Positions 17,080-26,448 of a stretch of DNA of 64,000 bases are shown piece by piece. The stretch covers positions 62,001 to 126,000 of the forward strand of contig NZ_JADMLG010000012.1 in the NCBI RefSeq assembly GCF_015674855.1, in the 5' to 3' direction. This DNA is from Nocardia bovistercoris (GTDB lineage: Bacteria > Actinomycetota > Actinomycetes > Mycobacteriales > Mycobacteriaceae). The translations under genes and the position numbers were made by a program. The notes under the pieces are model-generated. The model made no database searches. It saw only the letters and a program-made list of their open reading frames with translations, and was not told the DNA's origin. Each line of letters opens with the position of its first letter. Position 1 is the first letter of the stretch.

Positions 17080-17889
17080 ATGGCACAGACAGCAGTCGGC
17101 GGGCCTGCCCCCGCGCAGGATGAGCTGGCCGAATCGAAAACGCAACTGCGCGAACAGGGTTGGTGTGTCCTGCCCGGCGTGCTCAGCGCCCGACAGGTCG
17201 AACAGGGTAGGAAGTTGCTGTGGAGCGCGGCCGAAGCGCAGGCGGCGGCCGGGGTGAGCGGTGCGCATCTGGATCCCAACGATCGAAATGTGCGCGTGTT
17301 CAATCTGCCCGCGGTCGACCGCTATTTCATCGACCTGCTCGTGCATCCGCTCGCCATGTCGCTGGTGCGCAGCGTACTCGACACACCGCCGTTGGTGTCG
17401 AATTTCACCGCGAATATCGCATTGCCCGGTTCGGGCTCGATGCGCGTGCATTCCGATCAGGCGCTCGTCGTTCCCGAGCCGTGGACGACGCCGTGGGCGA
17501 TCAACATCATCTGGTGTCTCGATGCTGTGCGGGAGGAGAACGGCGCGACGAGGTATCTGCCGGACAGTCATCATTTCAGTCGCAGGGCGGATGTGCCCGC
17601 CGACGCCGAACAGCGGATGCGCGCGTACTCGGCGCCCGCGGGCTCGCTGATCGCCATGGACGGTCGGGTGTGGCACACGTCGGGCTCCAATGTCACCGTC
17701 GACGAGCAGCGCGCGATGCTTTTCGCCTACTACTCGGCCGATTTCCTCCGGCAGCAGATGAATTGGTCGCTGACCCTGCCGCCGAAGACCATCGAGGCGA
17801 TGTCGGACAGCACCAAGGGCCTGTTCGGAATCAGCGCGAGCGGCAATACCCGCATCGGCGCGGAACTGACGGAACTCGGCGGCCGGTGA
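17080..17889 (+). CDS. Phytanoyl-CoA dioxygenase (PhyH) family protein
   Basis: 269 residues from ATG 17080, with CGGAGGAGAG upstream. LREQGWCVLPGVLSARQV is the usual PhyH opening. The iron ligands are HxD in SMRVHSDQALV (about residue 126) and the distal His in DGRVWHTSGSN, with the 2-oxoglutarate-binding Arg in DEQRAMLFAYY. These Fe(II)/2-oxoglutarate enzymes hydroxylate acyl-CoAs or small natural products. It is a single-gene unit followed by a decayed DoxX gene on the other strand. The substrate is unknown. Confidence 0.9.
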   Translation: MAQTAVGGPAPAQDELAESKTQLREQGWCVLPGVLSARQVEQGRKLLWSAAEAQAAAGVSGAHLDPNDRNVRVFNLPAVDRYFIDLLVHPLAMSLVRSVLDTPPLVSNFTANIALPGSGSMRVHSDQALVVPEPWTTPWAINIIWCLDAVREENGATRYLPDSHHFSRRADVPADAEQRMRAYSAPAGSLIAMDGRVWHTSGSNVTVDEQRAMLFAYYSADFLRQQMNWSLTLPPKTIEAMSDSTKGLFGISASGNTRIGAELTELGGR

Positions 17890-17899
17890 GTCGATAGAC

Positions 17900-18139
17900 C
17901 GCCGATTTCCTCAGCCACGCTCGTCGCCCTCGCGGTCCCCGCCCCGACCTCGACCACCGAACTCGCCCCCGCCTGCGGGCGCGGGCGCCGGAACCGATCG
18001 ATCCGAACCAGCCCGCGGTGCCGTCGAGGCTGCGGCCGTGCTCGACGCCGTGGGCGATCATCGTCGCACCGATGCCCACACGCAGAATCGTGGCGCCGAT
18101 CGGATGGCTTCGGCGAGTTCCTGTGGTGGACGCAGACAT
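17900..18139 (-). pseudogene. DoxX-family membrane protein, frameshifted and truncated
   Basis: From 18139 leftwards one frame reads ILRVGIGATMIAHGVEHG and then GWFGSIGS, the start of a DoxX-type four-helix membrane protein. The homology then continues two bases out of frame as FRRPRPQAGASSVVEVGAG, which matches the conserved second helix region. The third and fourth helices are missing. One frameshift plus loss of the C-terminal half makes this a remnant. It sits between the PhyH gene and an SDR gene. Confidence 0.75.
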
Positions 18140-18169
18140 TCGGGAGCTCGTTCCTGTGGAGGGGCGGAC

Positions 18170-18937
18170 TCAGATGTTGAAGCGCAGGGCGCCGTCGATA
18201 CGGATCACCGTGCCGTTCAGGTAGTCGTTGTCGATGATGTGCGCGGCGAGGGCGGCGTACTCGTCGGCGTGGCCCATGCGCTTCGGATTGGGCACCGTCG
18301 GACCCCACCGGTTCTGGGCCTCTTCCTCCGCCATTCCGTACGCGGGCGTGTAGAAGGTTCCGGGGGCGATGCACATGATGCGGACACCCACCGGGGCGAG
18401 GTCGCGCGCGGCGGTCAGCGTCAGCCCGATGACGCCGCCTTTGGCCGCCGAGTAGTCGCTCTGGCCGACCTGGCCCTCGAAACCGGCGATACTGGCCGTC
18501 GAGATGATGACGCCGCGCTGGTTGTCGCGAGTGGGTTCGCTGACGCTCATGGCCGCCGCGGCCTTGCTGAGCACGTTGTAGGTCCCGGAGAGGAACACAT
18601 CGACCGTGCGCCGGAAGGTGTCGAGCGAATACGGCTCGCCCTTGCGATCGACGATGCGCCGCGCGGCCGCGGGTCCGCCGTGGACGATGACGCACGATCG
18701 CAGCGGCGCGGCGTCGGCGGCGGCGGCGACAGCCTGCCCGACGCTGTCCTCACTGGTCACATCGGTGGACAGGAACCGGGCGCGGTCGCCGAGTTCGGCC
18801 TCGAGTGCCTTGCCCTTCTCCTCGGCGAGGTCGGCGATCACCACGTGCGCGCCCGCCGCGACGAGCCTGCGCACCGTCGCCTCGCCGAATCCGCCTGCCC
18901 CGCCGCACACCAGTGCCGAGGTGTTCTTCAGTTCCAT
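18170..18937 (-). CDS. SDR, 3-hydroxyacyl-CoA dehydrogenase type-2-like
   Basis: 255 residues. The cofactor loop CGGAGGFGEAT, the catalytic Ser in ISTASIAGFEGQ and the YSAAKGG motif are intact. The overall pattern, including the segment PGTFYTPAYG, resembles HSD17B10/3-hydroxyacyl-CoA dehydrogenases that oxidise 3-hydroxyacyl-CoA with NAD+. It lies 45 bases downstream of the thiolase on the same strand, so the two would carry out the last two steps of a beta-oxidation round. Transcription probably starts at the divergent promoter at 20150-20377. Confidence 0.9.
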   Translation of the reverse strand: MELKNTSALVCGGAGGFGEATVRRLVAAGAHVVIADLAEEKGKALEAELGDRARFLSTDVTSEDSVGQAVAAAADAAPLRSCVIVHGGPAAARRIVDRKGEPYSLDTFRRTVDVFLSGTYNVLSKAAAAMSVSEPTRDNQRGVIISTASIAGFEGQVGQSDYSAAKGGVIGLTLTAARDLAPVGVRIMCIAPGTFYTPAYGMAEEEAQNRWGPTVPNPKRMGHADEYAALAAHIIDNDYLNGTVIRIDGALRFNI

Positions 18938-18982
18938 TGCTGCTCTTTCGGTAAATCGGTGTTCGGAATCCGTTGCTAGAGT

Positions 18983-20149
18983 TCACACCTCGATGACGAC
19001 CGCGCCGCCTTGGCCGCCGCCCGCGCACATGGCGGCCACGCCGATGCCGCCGCCTCGACGGCGTAGTTCGTGGGTGAGGGTGGTCAGCATGCGCGCGCCG
19101 CTGGCCGCGATCGGATGGCCGAGGCTGCACCCGCTGCCGTAGATGTTGACGATGTCCTCGTCGATGCCGAGTTCCTGGCACGCGGCGACGGGAACCGAGG
19201 CGAACGCTTCGTTGATCTCCCACAACGTCACGTCGGCCTGCGAGATTCCGGCGCGGCTCAGGACGGGGGCGATGACGGCGAAACCGCCCTCGCCCGTGTA
19301 CTTCGGATCGACGCCGACCGAGGCCCAGGACCGGATGGTCCCGAGAACGGACAGCCCGCGCTCGCGGGCGTGCTCCGCCGAAGTCAGGGTGAGCGCGGCG
19401 GACGCGTCGTTGATTCCGCTGGAATTGGCGGCCGTGATCGAGAAACCGTCGATCTCGGGGTGCAAGGGCTTCAATCCGGCCACCTTCGCGGCGGTGGTGT
19501 CACGCCGCGGGTGTTCGTCGACGGCGAACTCGATGATCTCGCCGTCGGGCGTACCGATCTTCAGCGGAGCGATCTCGTCATCGAAGACGCCCGCGTCGAT
19601 CGCGGCGACGGCGCGACTGTGGGAGCGGACCGCCCAGGCGTCCATCTGTTCACGAGTCAACCCGTACTTGACCGCGACATTCCAGCCCACCGAGATGCTG
19701 GTGTCGTCGGTCGCCTCGGCCGTGTAGGGAAAGCTCGGCGGGATCCGCTTGATTGTTTCCTCGGTGCCGGGCACCCGCCACGTCAGCGTCGGACCGGTCG
19801 AGAACGAATGGACACCGCCCGCGACCACGACCCGGTCCATGCCGGACCGGATCGAGCCCGCGGCGTTGGCGACCGCGGTCAGGCTGCCCGCGCAATGGCG
19901 GTTCACCGCCTGGCCGGGAACTCGCGTCAGGCCGAGCGCGACTGCGGCGTGGCGGGCGAGATCGCCACCACCGTAAAGGGATTCGGCGAAGATGACGTCG
20001 TCCACCTCCTCGCCGGGGATGCCGGAGCGGCGAATCGCCTCGGCGAGGATGTGGCTCGCGAGTTCCTCGGCGGGGGTGTCTTTCAGCGTCCCCTTCCGCG
20101 CTGTGGCGATGGGAGTGCGAACTGCGCTGACGATGACGGCGTCGCTCAT
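18983..20149 (-). CDS. Thiolase (acetyl-CoA C-acyltransferase)
   Basis: 388 residues from ATG 20149. The three thiolase signatures are present: nucleophile Cys in VNRHCAGSLTAVANAAG (about residue 87), the INEAFA motif with GCSLGHPIAASGARM, and the C-terminal Cys in MCAGGGQGGAVV. It cleaves a 3-oxoacyl-CoA with CoA. A possible upstream in-frame start at 20191 would fall in the operator region and is less likely. It forms an operon with the SDR at 18170-18937 and is divergent from the acyl-CoA synthetase at 20378. Confidence 0.93.
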   Translation of the reverse strand: MSDAVIVSAVRTPIATARKGTLKDTPAEELASHILAEAIRRSGIPGEEVDDVIFAESLYGGGDLARHAAVALGLTRVPGQAVNRHCAGSLTAVANAAGSIRSGMDRVVVAGGVHSFSTGPTLTWRVPGTEETIKRIPPSFPYTAEATDDTSISVGWNVAVKYGLTREQMDAWAVRSHSRAVAAIDAGVFDDEIAPLKIGTPDGEIIEFAVDEHPRRDTTAAKVAGLKPLHPEIDGFSITAANSSGINDASAALTLTSAEHARERGLSVLGTIRSWASVGVDPKYTGEGGFAVIAPVLSRAGISQADVTLWEINEAFASVPVAACQELGIDEDIVNIYGSGCSLGHPIAASGARMLTTLTHELRRRGGGIGVAAMCAGGGQGGAVVIEV

Positions 20150-20192
20150 TGTTCCTCTATTCGCTGCATGCCTACCGGCTGAGAAGTCCACT

Positions 20193-20265
20193 TGAACAGT
20201 AGTTCAGTATGATGAACAATACAATCTGTTCAATGTAGAACTCATCTGCTTGAATGGTTGTTCAA
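20193..20265. promoter_or_regulatory. Divergent promoter with several GAAC/GTTC dyads
   Basis: Four overlapping dyads lie between the divergent thiolase and synthetase genes. They are TGAAC-AGTA-GTTCA (20193-20206), TGAACA and TGTTCA eight bases apart (20213-20232), GTTC-AATGTA-GAAC (20228-20241) and TGAAT-GGTT-GTTCA (20251-20264). The first and last fit TGAAY-N4-GTTCA, which recurs at 24550 and 61367. The area is AT-rich compared with its surroundings. The TetR-type protein at 23715 is a candidate regulator. Confidence 0.8.
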
Positions 20266-20377
20266 ATTTCCGAATCGAGGGGGAACGGGTGACCCGGCAT
20301 GGCGGACGGCCTCGAACCCACGGCGCGGCGGACCCGGCGCCACCTCGGTCCCTGCTGAACCAACGAAAGTCGTCGAA

Positions 20378-21847
20378 GTGAATCTCGAAATGCTGTTGAC
20401 CATGGCCGCGTCGGCGTGGCCTGACGAGGACGCGGTGGTGGAGAGCTCCGCCCGGATACGTCGCGCGACCTACCGCGATGTCGCCCGGATGTCGGCGGGC
20501 GGCGCCAGGGTGGCCGCCGAGGCGGGCAGTGACGCGATTCTGTTCGTCGGTGTGAACGGGGTCGCGTTCCCGGTCACGCTCTTCGCGGCGGCGCGGGCCG
20601 GAGTCCCCTTCGTTCCCCTGAACTACCGATTGGCCGACGACAAACTCGGTGCGCTGATCGACCGCTTCGACAATCCCCTCGTGGTCACCGACACCCCCGA
20701 GCGCATCCGCACCGGCGGGCGTGTCCTGTCGGCGGCGCGGTGGCTCGAACTGGCGGCGGCTACCACGCCGCTCGAGGAAGGGCCGGTAGATCCGGAACGG
20801 GTCGCCGTGCTGCTGTACACCAGCGGTACCACCTCCGAGCCGAAGGCCGCCGTACTACGCCATCGCCATCTCGTCTCCTACATACTCGAGACCGTCGAAT
20901 TCGGTTCCGGTGCGCAGGCGCAGGCAGGATTGGTGAGCGTGCCGCCTTACCACGTGGCCGCCGTGGCGAACCTGCTCTCGAACGTGTACGCCGGGCGCAG
21001 GCTGGTCTACCTCGACCGGTTCGACGCCGAGGCTTGGCTGGACATGGCCGATGCCGAAGGGGTCACGCACGCGATGGTGGTTCCGACCATGCTCGCGCGT
21101 ATCTGCGACTACCTGGACGAGCGCGGCCAGAAGGCGCCGCCACTGGTCGCCATCTCCTACGGCGGCGCTCGGATGCCGATGAGCATCATCACCCGGGCGC
21201 TGGCGATGTTCCCCGGCACCGGATTCGTCAACGCCTACGGTCTGACCGAAACGGCGTCGACCATCGCGCTGCTCGGCCCGGACGACCACAGGGCCGCCAT
21301 CGAATCCGAGGACGCCGCGATCCGCGCCCGACTCGGGTCGGTCGGCAGGCCGGTGCCCGGCGTGACCATCGCGGTGCTCGACGAGAACGGCGACGAGTGC
21401 CCGACGCGGGTGCGCGGGGAACTCTGCGTCAAGGGACCGCAGGTCTCGGGCGAGTACTACGGCAAGCCCGGTATCTCGTCGGCCGACGGTTGGTTCCATA
21501 CGCGGGACCAAGCGTATCTGGACGACGGCGGCTATCTGTTCGTCGAAGGCCGTATGGACGACACCATCATTCGAGGCGGCGAGAACATCGCACCCGCCGA
21601 GATCGAGGAGACCATCATCGCCCACCCCGCGGTCCTCGACGCGGGCGTGGTCGGCGCTGCCGACGACGAATGGGGACACCGCATCGTCGCGCACGTGGTG
21701 GTGCGGGCGGGCGAACGACTGCTCGAGGCGGAGGTGAAAGACTGGGTGCGCGAGCGGTTGCGTACGTCCAAGACTCCCGACGAGATCGTCTTCCGCGCGG
21801 AGTTGCCGCGAACCGACACCGGAAAACTGATACGGAGACTGCTGTGA
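20378..21847 (+). CDS. Acyl-CoA synthetase (class I adenylate-forming enzyme)
   Basis: About 489 residues from GTG 20378; GAAAG lies upstream, and an in-frame reading from 20258 would run through the operator region. The P-loop LLYTSGTTSEPKAA, the YGLTETAS motif, the hinge region VEGRMDDTIIRGGENI and the final catalytic Lys in PRTDTGKLIRRLL are intact. It activates a carboxylic acid to its CoA thioester using ATP. Its stop overlaps the next GTG start by 4 bases, so it is coupled to the DUF35-thiolase fusion. The substrate is unknown. Confidence 0.9.
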   Translation: MNLEMLLTMAASAWPDEDAVVESSARIRRATYRDVARMSAGGARVAAEAGSDAILFVGVNGVAFPVTLFAAARAGVPFVPLNYRLADDKLGALIDRFDNPLVVTDTPERIRTGGRVLSAARWLELAAATTPLEEGPVDPERVAVLLYTSGTTSEPKAAVLRHRHLVSYILETVEFGSGAQAQAGLVSVPPYHVAAVANLLSNVYAGRRLVYLDRFDAEAWLDMADAEGVTHAMVVPTMLARICDYLDERGQKAPPLVAISYGGARMPMSIITRALAMFPGTGFVNAYGLTETASTIALLGPDDHRAAIESEDAAIRARLGSVGRPVPGVTIAVLDENGDECPTRVRGELCVKGPQVSGEYYGKPGISSADGWFHTRDQAYLDDGGYLFVEGRMDDTIIRGGENIAPAEIEETIIAHPAVLDAGVVGAADDEWGHRIVAHVVVRAGERLLEAEVKDWVRERLRTSKTPDEIVFRAELPRTDTGKLIRRLL

Positions 21848-23547
21848 CCGCGGACAACGACGCACCGGAACGCGCGATGAACAATCCTTCCGACCGGGTG
21901 CTGCCCTTGGTGCTTCCGGAAACCGAATTCTATTGGACCTCGGGCGAAGACGGGCAGCTGCGGGTCCAGGCGTGCCGGTCCTGCGCGGCGCTGATCCACC
22001 CGCCGAAGCCGATCTGTCCGGCGTGCCGCTCGGCGGACACCGAGCATCGGATCGTGTCGGGGAAGGGCATCCTGTTCGGCTACACCGTCAACGAGCGGTT
22101 CGCGCTGCCAGGACTGCCGCCGCCCTACATCGTCGCCGAGGTCGCCCTGGACGAGGATCCACGGGTGCGGCTCACCACGCTGCTGGTGCAGTGTGATCCG
22201 GCGGCCGTCGAACTCGGGATGCCCGTCGAAGTCCTCTTCGAAGCACACCAAGAGGTCTGGCTGCCGCTGTTCCGGCCGAGCGCGTCGGAGACCGGTGTCC
22301 GCGACCTGCCCGACGACGAGATCGCCCCCGCCGAATACGCGCGGCTCGTCCGTCCGATGGTCACCACCGACAAGTTCGAGGACAAGGCGGTCATCAGCGG
22401 AGTCGGCGCGTCCGAGATCGGTCGCCGGTTGATGCGCGATCCGCTCGCGCTCACCATCCGGGCGTGCGAACGGGCGATCGCCGACGCGGGCCTGACCTTC
22501 GACGACATCGACGGACTGTCCACATACCCGGGCGGGGGCGTGGAGTCCGGCCACAGCGAGGGTGGCGTGACCGCGCTCGAGTCGGCCCTGCGCATTCGTC
22601 CGACCTGGTACAACGGCGGCGGCGAGACCTTCGGCCCCGGAGGTTCGGTGATCGCGGCGATGCTGGCGGTCGCGACGGGGCTGGCCCGGCATGTGCTCTG
22701 CTTCCGGACGGTGTGGCAGTCCACGCACGAGGAGCTGATGCGTCAGGGCAGGCTGCCGGTTCCCGGCGGGGGACGAGTCGCGGGCCTGATGGGGTGGTCG
22801 ATGCCCTTCGGCGCGGTATCGGCGGCGCACACCCTCGCGCAGACCGCGCATCGTCACTTCCGCAAGTACGGCACCACTCGGGAGACGCTCGGCTGGATCG
22901 CGCTCAACCAGCGCGCCAACGCGGCGTTGAACCCCACCGCGGTGTATCGCGACCCCATGACGATGGCCGACTACCTGTCGGCGCGGACGATCACGACACC
23001 GTTCGGCCTCTACGACTGCGACGTGCCGTGCGACGCCTCGATCGCGGTGGTGGTCTCGGCGGCGGATACCGCGGCGGATCTGGCCAAGCCCCCGGTTCGT
23101 GTCGAAGCGGTCGGCACCCAACTGATGGAGAAGATCGACTGGGATCAGAGCACTTCCACGCATGAGCCGCAGGTGCTCGGCCCGGCCGCGCATCTGTGGA
23201 CTCGCACCGACCTACGGCCCTCCGATGTCGATGTCGCGGCGCTGTACGACGGCTTCACCTTCAATTGCGTGTCCTGGATCGAGGCCCTCGGATTCTGTGG
23301 TTTCGGCGAGGCGAAGGATTTCCTCGACGGCGGCCGGAACATCGCGCGGGACGGGATACTCCCGTTGAACACCCACGGCGGACAGCTCTCCCACGGCCGA
23401 ACCCACGGGATGGGGCTGATCCAGGAGATGGTCACGCAGTTGCGGGGCGAGGCGGGGGAGCGGCAGGTGCGCGGCGCCAGGGTCGGCGTCGTCAGCAGCG
23501 GTGGGCTGACGCCCGGCGGTGTGCTGCTGTTGCGATCCGACGGCTGA
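21844..23547 (+). CDS. Fused DUF35 (Zn-ribbon/OB-fold) and SCP2-type thiolase-like protein
   Basis: 567 residues from GTG 21844 (ATG 21877 is an alternative). Residues ~30-150 are a DUF35 domain: a rubredoxin-like Zn ribbon with CRSCAAL and CPACRS, then an OB-fold. Residues ~175-567 are a thiolase-like fold of the lipid-transfer/SCP2 type (SGVGASEIG, then GGGVESGHSEGG, and NTHGGQLSHGRTHGMG near the end). In known systems such as Ltp2 with ChsH2, DUF35 proteins bind thiolase-like aldolases that cleave CoA-ester side chains. Here both parts are one chain, whereas 40551-42135 encodes them separately. A retro-aldol or thiolytic step is the likely role. Confidence 0.88.
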   Translation: MTADNDAPERAMNNPSDRVLPLVLPETEFYWTSGEDGQLRVQACRSCAALIHPPKPICPACRSADTEHRIVSGKGILFGYTVNERFALPGLPPPYIVAEVALDEDPRVRLTTLLVQCDPAAVELGMPVEVLFEAHQEVWLPLFRPSASETGVRDLPDDEIAPAEYARLVRPMVTTDKFEDKAVISGVGASEIGRRLMRDPLALTIRACERAIADAGLTFDDIDGLSTYPGGGVESGHSEGGVTALESALRIRPTWYNGGGETFGPGGSVIAAMLAVATGLARHVLCFRTVWQSTHEELMRQGRLPVPGGGRVAGLMGWSMPFGAVSAAHTLAQTAHRHFRKYGTTRETLGWIALNQRANAALNPTAVYRDPMTMADYLSARTITTPFGLYDCDVPCDASIAVVVSAADTAADLAKPPVRVEAVGTQLMEKIDWDQSTSTHEPQVLGPAAHLWTRTDLRPSDVDVAALYDGFTFNCVSWIEALGFCGFGEAKDFLDGGRNIARDGILPLNTHGGQLSHGRTHGMGLIQEMVTQLRGEAGERQVRGARVGVVSSGGLTPGGVLLLRSDG

Positions 23548-23714
23548 TCGCTCGACGGCCGAGGACGGCGCGCCCGCGGGCTGTCTCCCACGACGACGAG
23601 GACCAGATCGGTAGAACCTATGCTGTGTTCATTGAATCGGACGGCCGTTCGAACCGGTTCCCGATGATTCGGCGGATCGTGCGGGGAGATGCGTCGGTGG
23701 GAGAGGAGACTGCC

Positions 23715-24479
23715 ATGGTGAGACCGAACGCGAAAGCCGGTGTCGGCGAGCATCGCGCGGTCACCGGACACGACGAGGGCGCGAACGTGTCGAGCGGCGC
23801 GGCGGCGCGGAAGGGAACCGGCCGGGCGGCGCCCGCCGCTCCGAGTCCCCGTGAGATACGCCGCAGGCAGCGTATCGAGACCTCGCGCGAGCAGATCCTC
23901 GACACCGCGGAGCAACTCTTCGCCGAACGCGGATACCACGACACCGGATTGAAGGACGTCGCGTCGCAGTGTGAGTTCTCGGTCGGATCGATCTATTCGT
24001 TCTTCGACAGCAAGGATGCCCTGTACGAGCAGGTGCTGATGCGTCGCAGTATCGCGATCGAGTCGATCCAGAAGCTGATACCCGACGGTGTTCCCGCCGA
24101 CGAGCGGTTGGTCGGCCTCGCCAGACTCCAGATAGAGCACGCGCTGGAACACCCCGCCTGGGGCGCGGTGTCGGCCGAGATCTCGCGAATGGCCAGATCA
24201 CGCGGCACGGACATCCCCGAGGCATGGCTGCTGTATCAGCGGCGGGTGCTGAGTTACATCTGTGAAGTCATCGAGACGGGGCAATCCGACGGCACGCTGC
24301 GGCCAGGTTCGCCGATCGCGTTGGGCCGCTTGTATTTCGCGGTCGTCACCGCGTTCATCCTGGTCACCACCGTGGCCGAGACGACCGACGAGGACGGGTG
24401 GCCGACCGAAGCGCAGGAGTTCCTCGACTTCGTCTTCGACACTTTCAGCGTGCGTCCTCGGCATATCGACGGGGATTGA
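23715..24479 (+). CDS. TetR-family transcriptional regulator
   Basis: 254 residues from ATG 23715, preceded by GAGAGGAG. A ~60-residue Ala/Arg-rich leader precedes the TetR domain (REQILDTAEQLFAERGYHD, then CEFSVGSIYSFFDSKDALY). The C-terminal half is helical. It lies between the synthetase/DUF35-thiolase operon and the CoA-transferase gene, both of which carry TGAAY-N4-GTTCA sites upstream, making it the best-placed candidate to bind them. A GAAC...GTTC dyad at about 23620 may mediate autoregulation. Confidence 0.88.
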   Translation: MVRPNAKAGVGEHRAVTGHDEGANVSSGAAARKGTGRAAPAAPSPREIRRRQRIETSREQILDTAEQLFAERGYHDTGLKDVASQCEFSVGSIYSFFDSKDALYEQVLMRRSIAIESIQKLIPDGVPADERLVGLARLQIEHALEHPAWGAVSAEISRMARSRGTDIPEAWLLYQRRVLSYICEVIETGQSDGTLRPGSPIALGRLYFAVVTAFILVTTVAETTDEDGWPTEAQEFLDFVFDTFSVRPRHIDGD

Positions 24480-24549
24480 TTCTTCCGTGCCGTAGCGGCG
24501 AATGGGCCACCCTCGCGACGGGGCCGCGTGGTCGTCGAGCACCCACTGG

Positions 24550-24563
24550 TGAATGATCGTTCA
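24550..24563. promoter_or_regulatory. Candidate operator TGAAT-GATC-GTTCA
   Basis: A 14-base dyad matching the TGAAY-N4-GTTCA sites at 20193, 20251 and 61367. It lies 105 bases upstream of the CoA transferase in an AT-rich stretch (a run of T follows directly). Confidence 0.7.
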
Positions 24564-24667
24564 TTTTTTTGTTTTGCTTGTGTGATAGAACAAATGAAGA
24601 TACTGTCTGGTGACGCAGATCTCAGTATCTGATCAATATCATGCAGTTGTGAGTAAGGGAGTTCGGG

Positions 24668-25897
24668 ATGCCGTCGAGGCCGATGAGCGGCGTGCGAGTG
24701 GTCGAGGTCGCCCAGTTCACGTACGTGCCCGTATCGGGCGCGGTGCTCGCAGACTGGGGCGCCGATGTGATCAAGGTGGAACACGCGGTTCGCGGTGATG
24801 CCCAACGCGGGCTGCGCAATCTCAACGGTGTGGAGTCCAACGGCGGATTCGCGCCGATCATGGAGCACCCCAACCGGGGCAAGCGCGGCATCGGGCTGGC
24901 GCTGGAGAATTCCGAGGCCCGCGAAGTGCTCTACGACATCGTCCGCACCTGCGACGTGTTCGTGACCAACTTCCTGCCCGGTGCACGCAAGAAACTCGGC
25001 ATCGATCTCGAGGACATCAGGGCCGTCAACCCGAACATCATCTATGTGCGCGGAACAGCGCTCGGTGAGCGCGGCCCCGAGGCCGACAAGGGCGGCTACG
25101 ATTCGCCGACCTTCTGGTGCCGGGGCGGAAATGCCGTCGGAGCGACCCCGCCGAGTCTGGGCGGCGTCGTCGGACAGCCCGGTCCCGCCTGGGGTGACAC
25201 CATCGGCGGCATGAACATCGCGGGCGGCATCGCCGCCGCCCTGTTCGCGCGCGCCCAGACCGGTGAGCCGTCCGTCGTGGACGTTTCGCTGTTGGCGAGC
25301 GGCGCCTGGGCGAACGCGCTGTCGATCGATATCGCGCTCAACGGCGGCGCCATCGCGCAGGGCGTCGACCCCGCGAACGGTCCTGGTACGCCGGGCAATC
25401 CGCTGGTCGGCCTCTACCGCACCGCCGATGGCCGCTACCTCAACCTCTGCATGCTGCAGCCGGGCCGGTATTGGGCCGACTTCTGCAAGCACATCGACCG
25501 TGCGGACCTGATCGCCGACGCGCGCTTCGCCGACGCGGAAGCGCTGATGGCGAACTGGGAGAGCGCGGCGGAGGCGGTCGCCGCGGCCATCGTCCGCGAG
25601 AGCCTGGCCTTCTGGACGAAACGATTCGAGACCCTCGAAGGTCAGTGGGGTGCGGTGCAGAATGCGCTCGAGATCGGAAACGACGCCATGTTGCGCGCCA
25701 ACGGATACGTCGCGACGGTGGTCGATGTCGAGGGACGCAGCCGCGAGCTCATCACCTCGCCCGTGCAGTTCGACGAGACGCCCGCGGCACCGGGACGCGC
25801 GCCGCAGTTCGCCGAACACACCGACGAGATCCTCGAGGAACTCGGTCTCGGTGTCGAGAAGATCATCGACCTGAAGGTCGCGGGCGCGGTCACCTGA
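24668..25897 (+). CDS. Family III CoA transferase (CaiB/BaiF)
   Basis: 409 residues, with GGGAG 6-8 bases before the ATG. The N terminus SGVRVVEVAQFTYVPVSGAVLADWGADVIKVEH is typical; the Asp nucleophile should be in the YDSPTFW region near residue 145. The enzyme moves CoA between acyl-CoA and a free acid without ATP. It probably begins a unit that once continued into a P450 (now decayed at 25971-26260) and then the lactonase, reductase and FAD/FeS genes. A second member of the family lies at 45501. Confidence 0.92.
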   Translation: MPSRPMSGVRVVEVAQFTYVPVSGAVLADWGADVIKVEHAVRGDAQRGLRNLNGVESNGGFAPIMEHPNRGKRGIGLALENSEAREVLYDIVRTCDVFVTNFLPGARKKLGIDLEDIRAVNPNIIYVRGTALGERGPEADKGGYDSPTFWCRGGNAVGATPPSLGGVVGQPGPAWGDTIGGMNIAGGIAAALFARAQTGEPSVVDVSLLASGAWANALSIDIALNGGAIAQGVDPANGPGTPGNPLVGLYRTADGRYLNLCMLQPGRYWADFCKHIDRADLIADARFADAEALMANWESAAEAVAAAIVRESLAFWTKRFETLEGQWGAVQNALEIGNDAMLRANGYVATVVDVEGRSRELITSPVQFDETPAAPGRAPQFAEHTDEILEELGLGVEKIIDLKVAGAVT

Positions 25898-25970
25898 CAT
25901 CGAGCCGCGCCGGGGCGCCGCGCTCGGCGCCGATCCCTGTCGTTCCGACCACTGAGGCAATCGAAGCGGT

Positions 25971-26260
25971 TTCATCGAGATGGACCCGCCGGAGCAGAAT
26001 TCGCGAGCAGCCGCGTCCCGGGGCTCATCGATGCCCTGAACACGCTCGTCAGAGATGGCGAGAGGGTGCCCGAGATGGATGTGCTCGGAACCGTACCGGC
26101 AACCGGCAACCGGCATACGAGTTTCGGGCTCGGTTGCACCGCTGCATCGGCTCGACTGTCGCGCGGAATCTGTTCAACCGGATGCTCACGCACGTGCTGG
26201 ACCGGCTGCCCGATTTCGTGTGCGACGAGGCGGGCACCGTTCACTACCCGTGCGATTCCG
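25971..26260 (+). pseudogene. Cytochrome P450 remnant (frameshifts and large internal deletion)
   Basis: Three pieces of P450 sequence are readable in two frames. IEMDPPEQNS (about 25971) matches the conserved DPPEHT segment. NRHTSFGLG (26108-26134) is the start of the haem loop. After a single-base loss the other frame continues HRCIGSTVARNLFNRM and VLDRLPDF, with the haem-ligand Cys at 26143-26145. Some 250 residues between the first and second pieces are missing. It cannot encode a functional P450. The 550 bases between the CoA transferase and the phosphotriesterase-like gene hold nothing else. Confidence 0.82.
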
Positions 26261-26448
26261 ATAACCGAATGGCATGGCCGCAGGTATTGGCGATCGAGCC
26301 CGCGACGGTCACAAACTGGACGAGCACGCCGGATCGGATCCGCGATTCGTGTGTGCCCCGAACGGGCGTTGCGACTGGAGTCCTGAGCACACGGTACGAA
26401 TTCCGCGGGCCGCGATCAGAATCGGCGGCCCGGGACGAAAGGAAGTAG

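Noticed and set aside
20258..20377. Extended N terminus of the acyl-CoA synthetase
   Set aside because: It would include part of the operator cluster and adds only Gly/Arg/Pro-rich sequence without homology.
25972..26244. Minus-strand gene between the CoA transferase and the lactonase
   Set aside because: It lies opposite clear P450 fragments on the plus strand and has no recognisable motif of its own.
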